Source: Streblospio benedicti (lineage: Eukaryota; Annelida; Polychaeta; Spionida; Spionidae). From it: a stretch of 64,000 bases of DNA. Each line of letters begins with the position of its first letter. The stretch's first letter is position 1. Below the pieces are notes generated by a model, which was not told the origin of the DNA, ran no database searches, and saw nothing but the letters and a program-made list of their open reading frames with translations. Position numbers and translations under genes: made by a program. Below are positions 63,743-64,000 of this stretch, piece after piece. The stretch is from the NCBI GenBank assembly GCA_019095985.1, contig CM032666.1, positions 1,179,450-1,243,449 of the forward strand, in the 5' to 3' direction.

Positions 63743-64000
63743 TTAAAACGTTACACGGATTAACCGTTGTATCTCCAACCCGGTGTAATCCCCAGCCTAC
63801 ATACTTGGTCAGTTATCATCTCAACACTACTTAATGATAATTGTGTTAATAATTTAAGGTTCACTGTATTTGGGTCTAATGCATGAGGTTACCAAATTAC
63901 ACCAAACCAAAGTCATGGTCTCATAGTTAAGTAGATCATGTTGTTTATGGCCTGCAAAGTACTAGCATAGCGTCAGATATACCTTTAAAAGATCTTCATG
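63743..64000. other. Intergenic stretch, nothing recognised
   Basis: No supported gene or repeat up to the window edge. Confidence 0.35.

Noticed and set aside
1-64000. Retrovirus-like, LTR or Polinton-type elements
   Set aside because: No protease, integrase, capsid or envelope signature and no paired long terminal repeats were noticed.

Overview
This window looks like AT-rich nuclear DNA from a bilaterian animal, most likely a marine invertebrate (a lophotrochozoan such as a mollusc is my guess; the sequence does not fix the taxon). The reasons are long non-coding stretches, C2H2 zinc-finger genes with TGEKP-type linkers, a RING/B-box/coiled-coil (TRIM-type) gene, tRNA-derived SINEs, a LINE 3' end and a very large number of short DNA-transposon derivatives (MITEs). 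No bacterial operon structure, CRISPR array, rRNA gene or convincing functional tRNA gene was seen. I recognised no retrovirus-like or other capsid-bearing element.

Only three protein-coding loci are convincing. A minus-strand C2H2 gene with eleven fingers lies at 8312-9343. A minus-strand TRIM-type gene lies at 24293-26136; its RING/B-box/coiled-coil half is one clean frame, but the C-terminal propeller-like half is split by about three frame changes, two of them in homopolymer runs. A plus-strand C2H2 gene with eleven complete fingers lies at 49792-50823. Its leader and start codon are tandemly duplicated upstream, and a 294-bp hAT-type MITE with an 8-bp target duplication sits inside the upstream copy. 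The two zinc-finger genes share the start MA(N/K)HSD and a two-finger (56-residue, 168-bp) repeat unit, so they are paralogues.

The rest is repeat-rich intergenic DNA. The dominant element, here called the CAGTAGAACC MITE, is a roughly 165-185 bp family bounded by TACAGTAGAACC and GGTTCTACTGTA. It has about 65 recognisable whole or partial loci and covers very roughly 15 percent of the window. Its interior is built from repeated AACCTC..AGAGACCACCTCT modules, and some copies have extra modules. The ends resemble pogo/Tigger-type (Tc1/mariner superfamily) termini with TA targets. Other families are two tRNA-derived SINE groups (one sometimes with two tRNA-like heads in tandem), three unnamed dispersed repeats, several foldback elements and many two-copy tandem duplications of 37 to 240 bp.

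Several non-repetitive islands (for example near 14.8, 41.75, 44.6, 55.7, 60.0 and 63.3 kb) are richer in GC and in homeodomain, POU-octamer or TCF-like motifs than their surroundings. They are candidates for conserved regulatory DNA.
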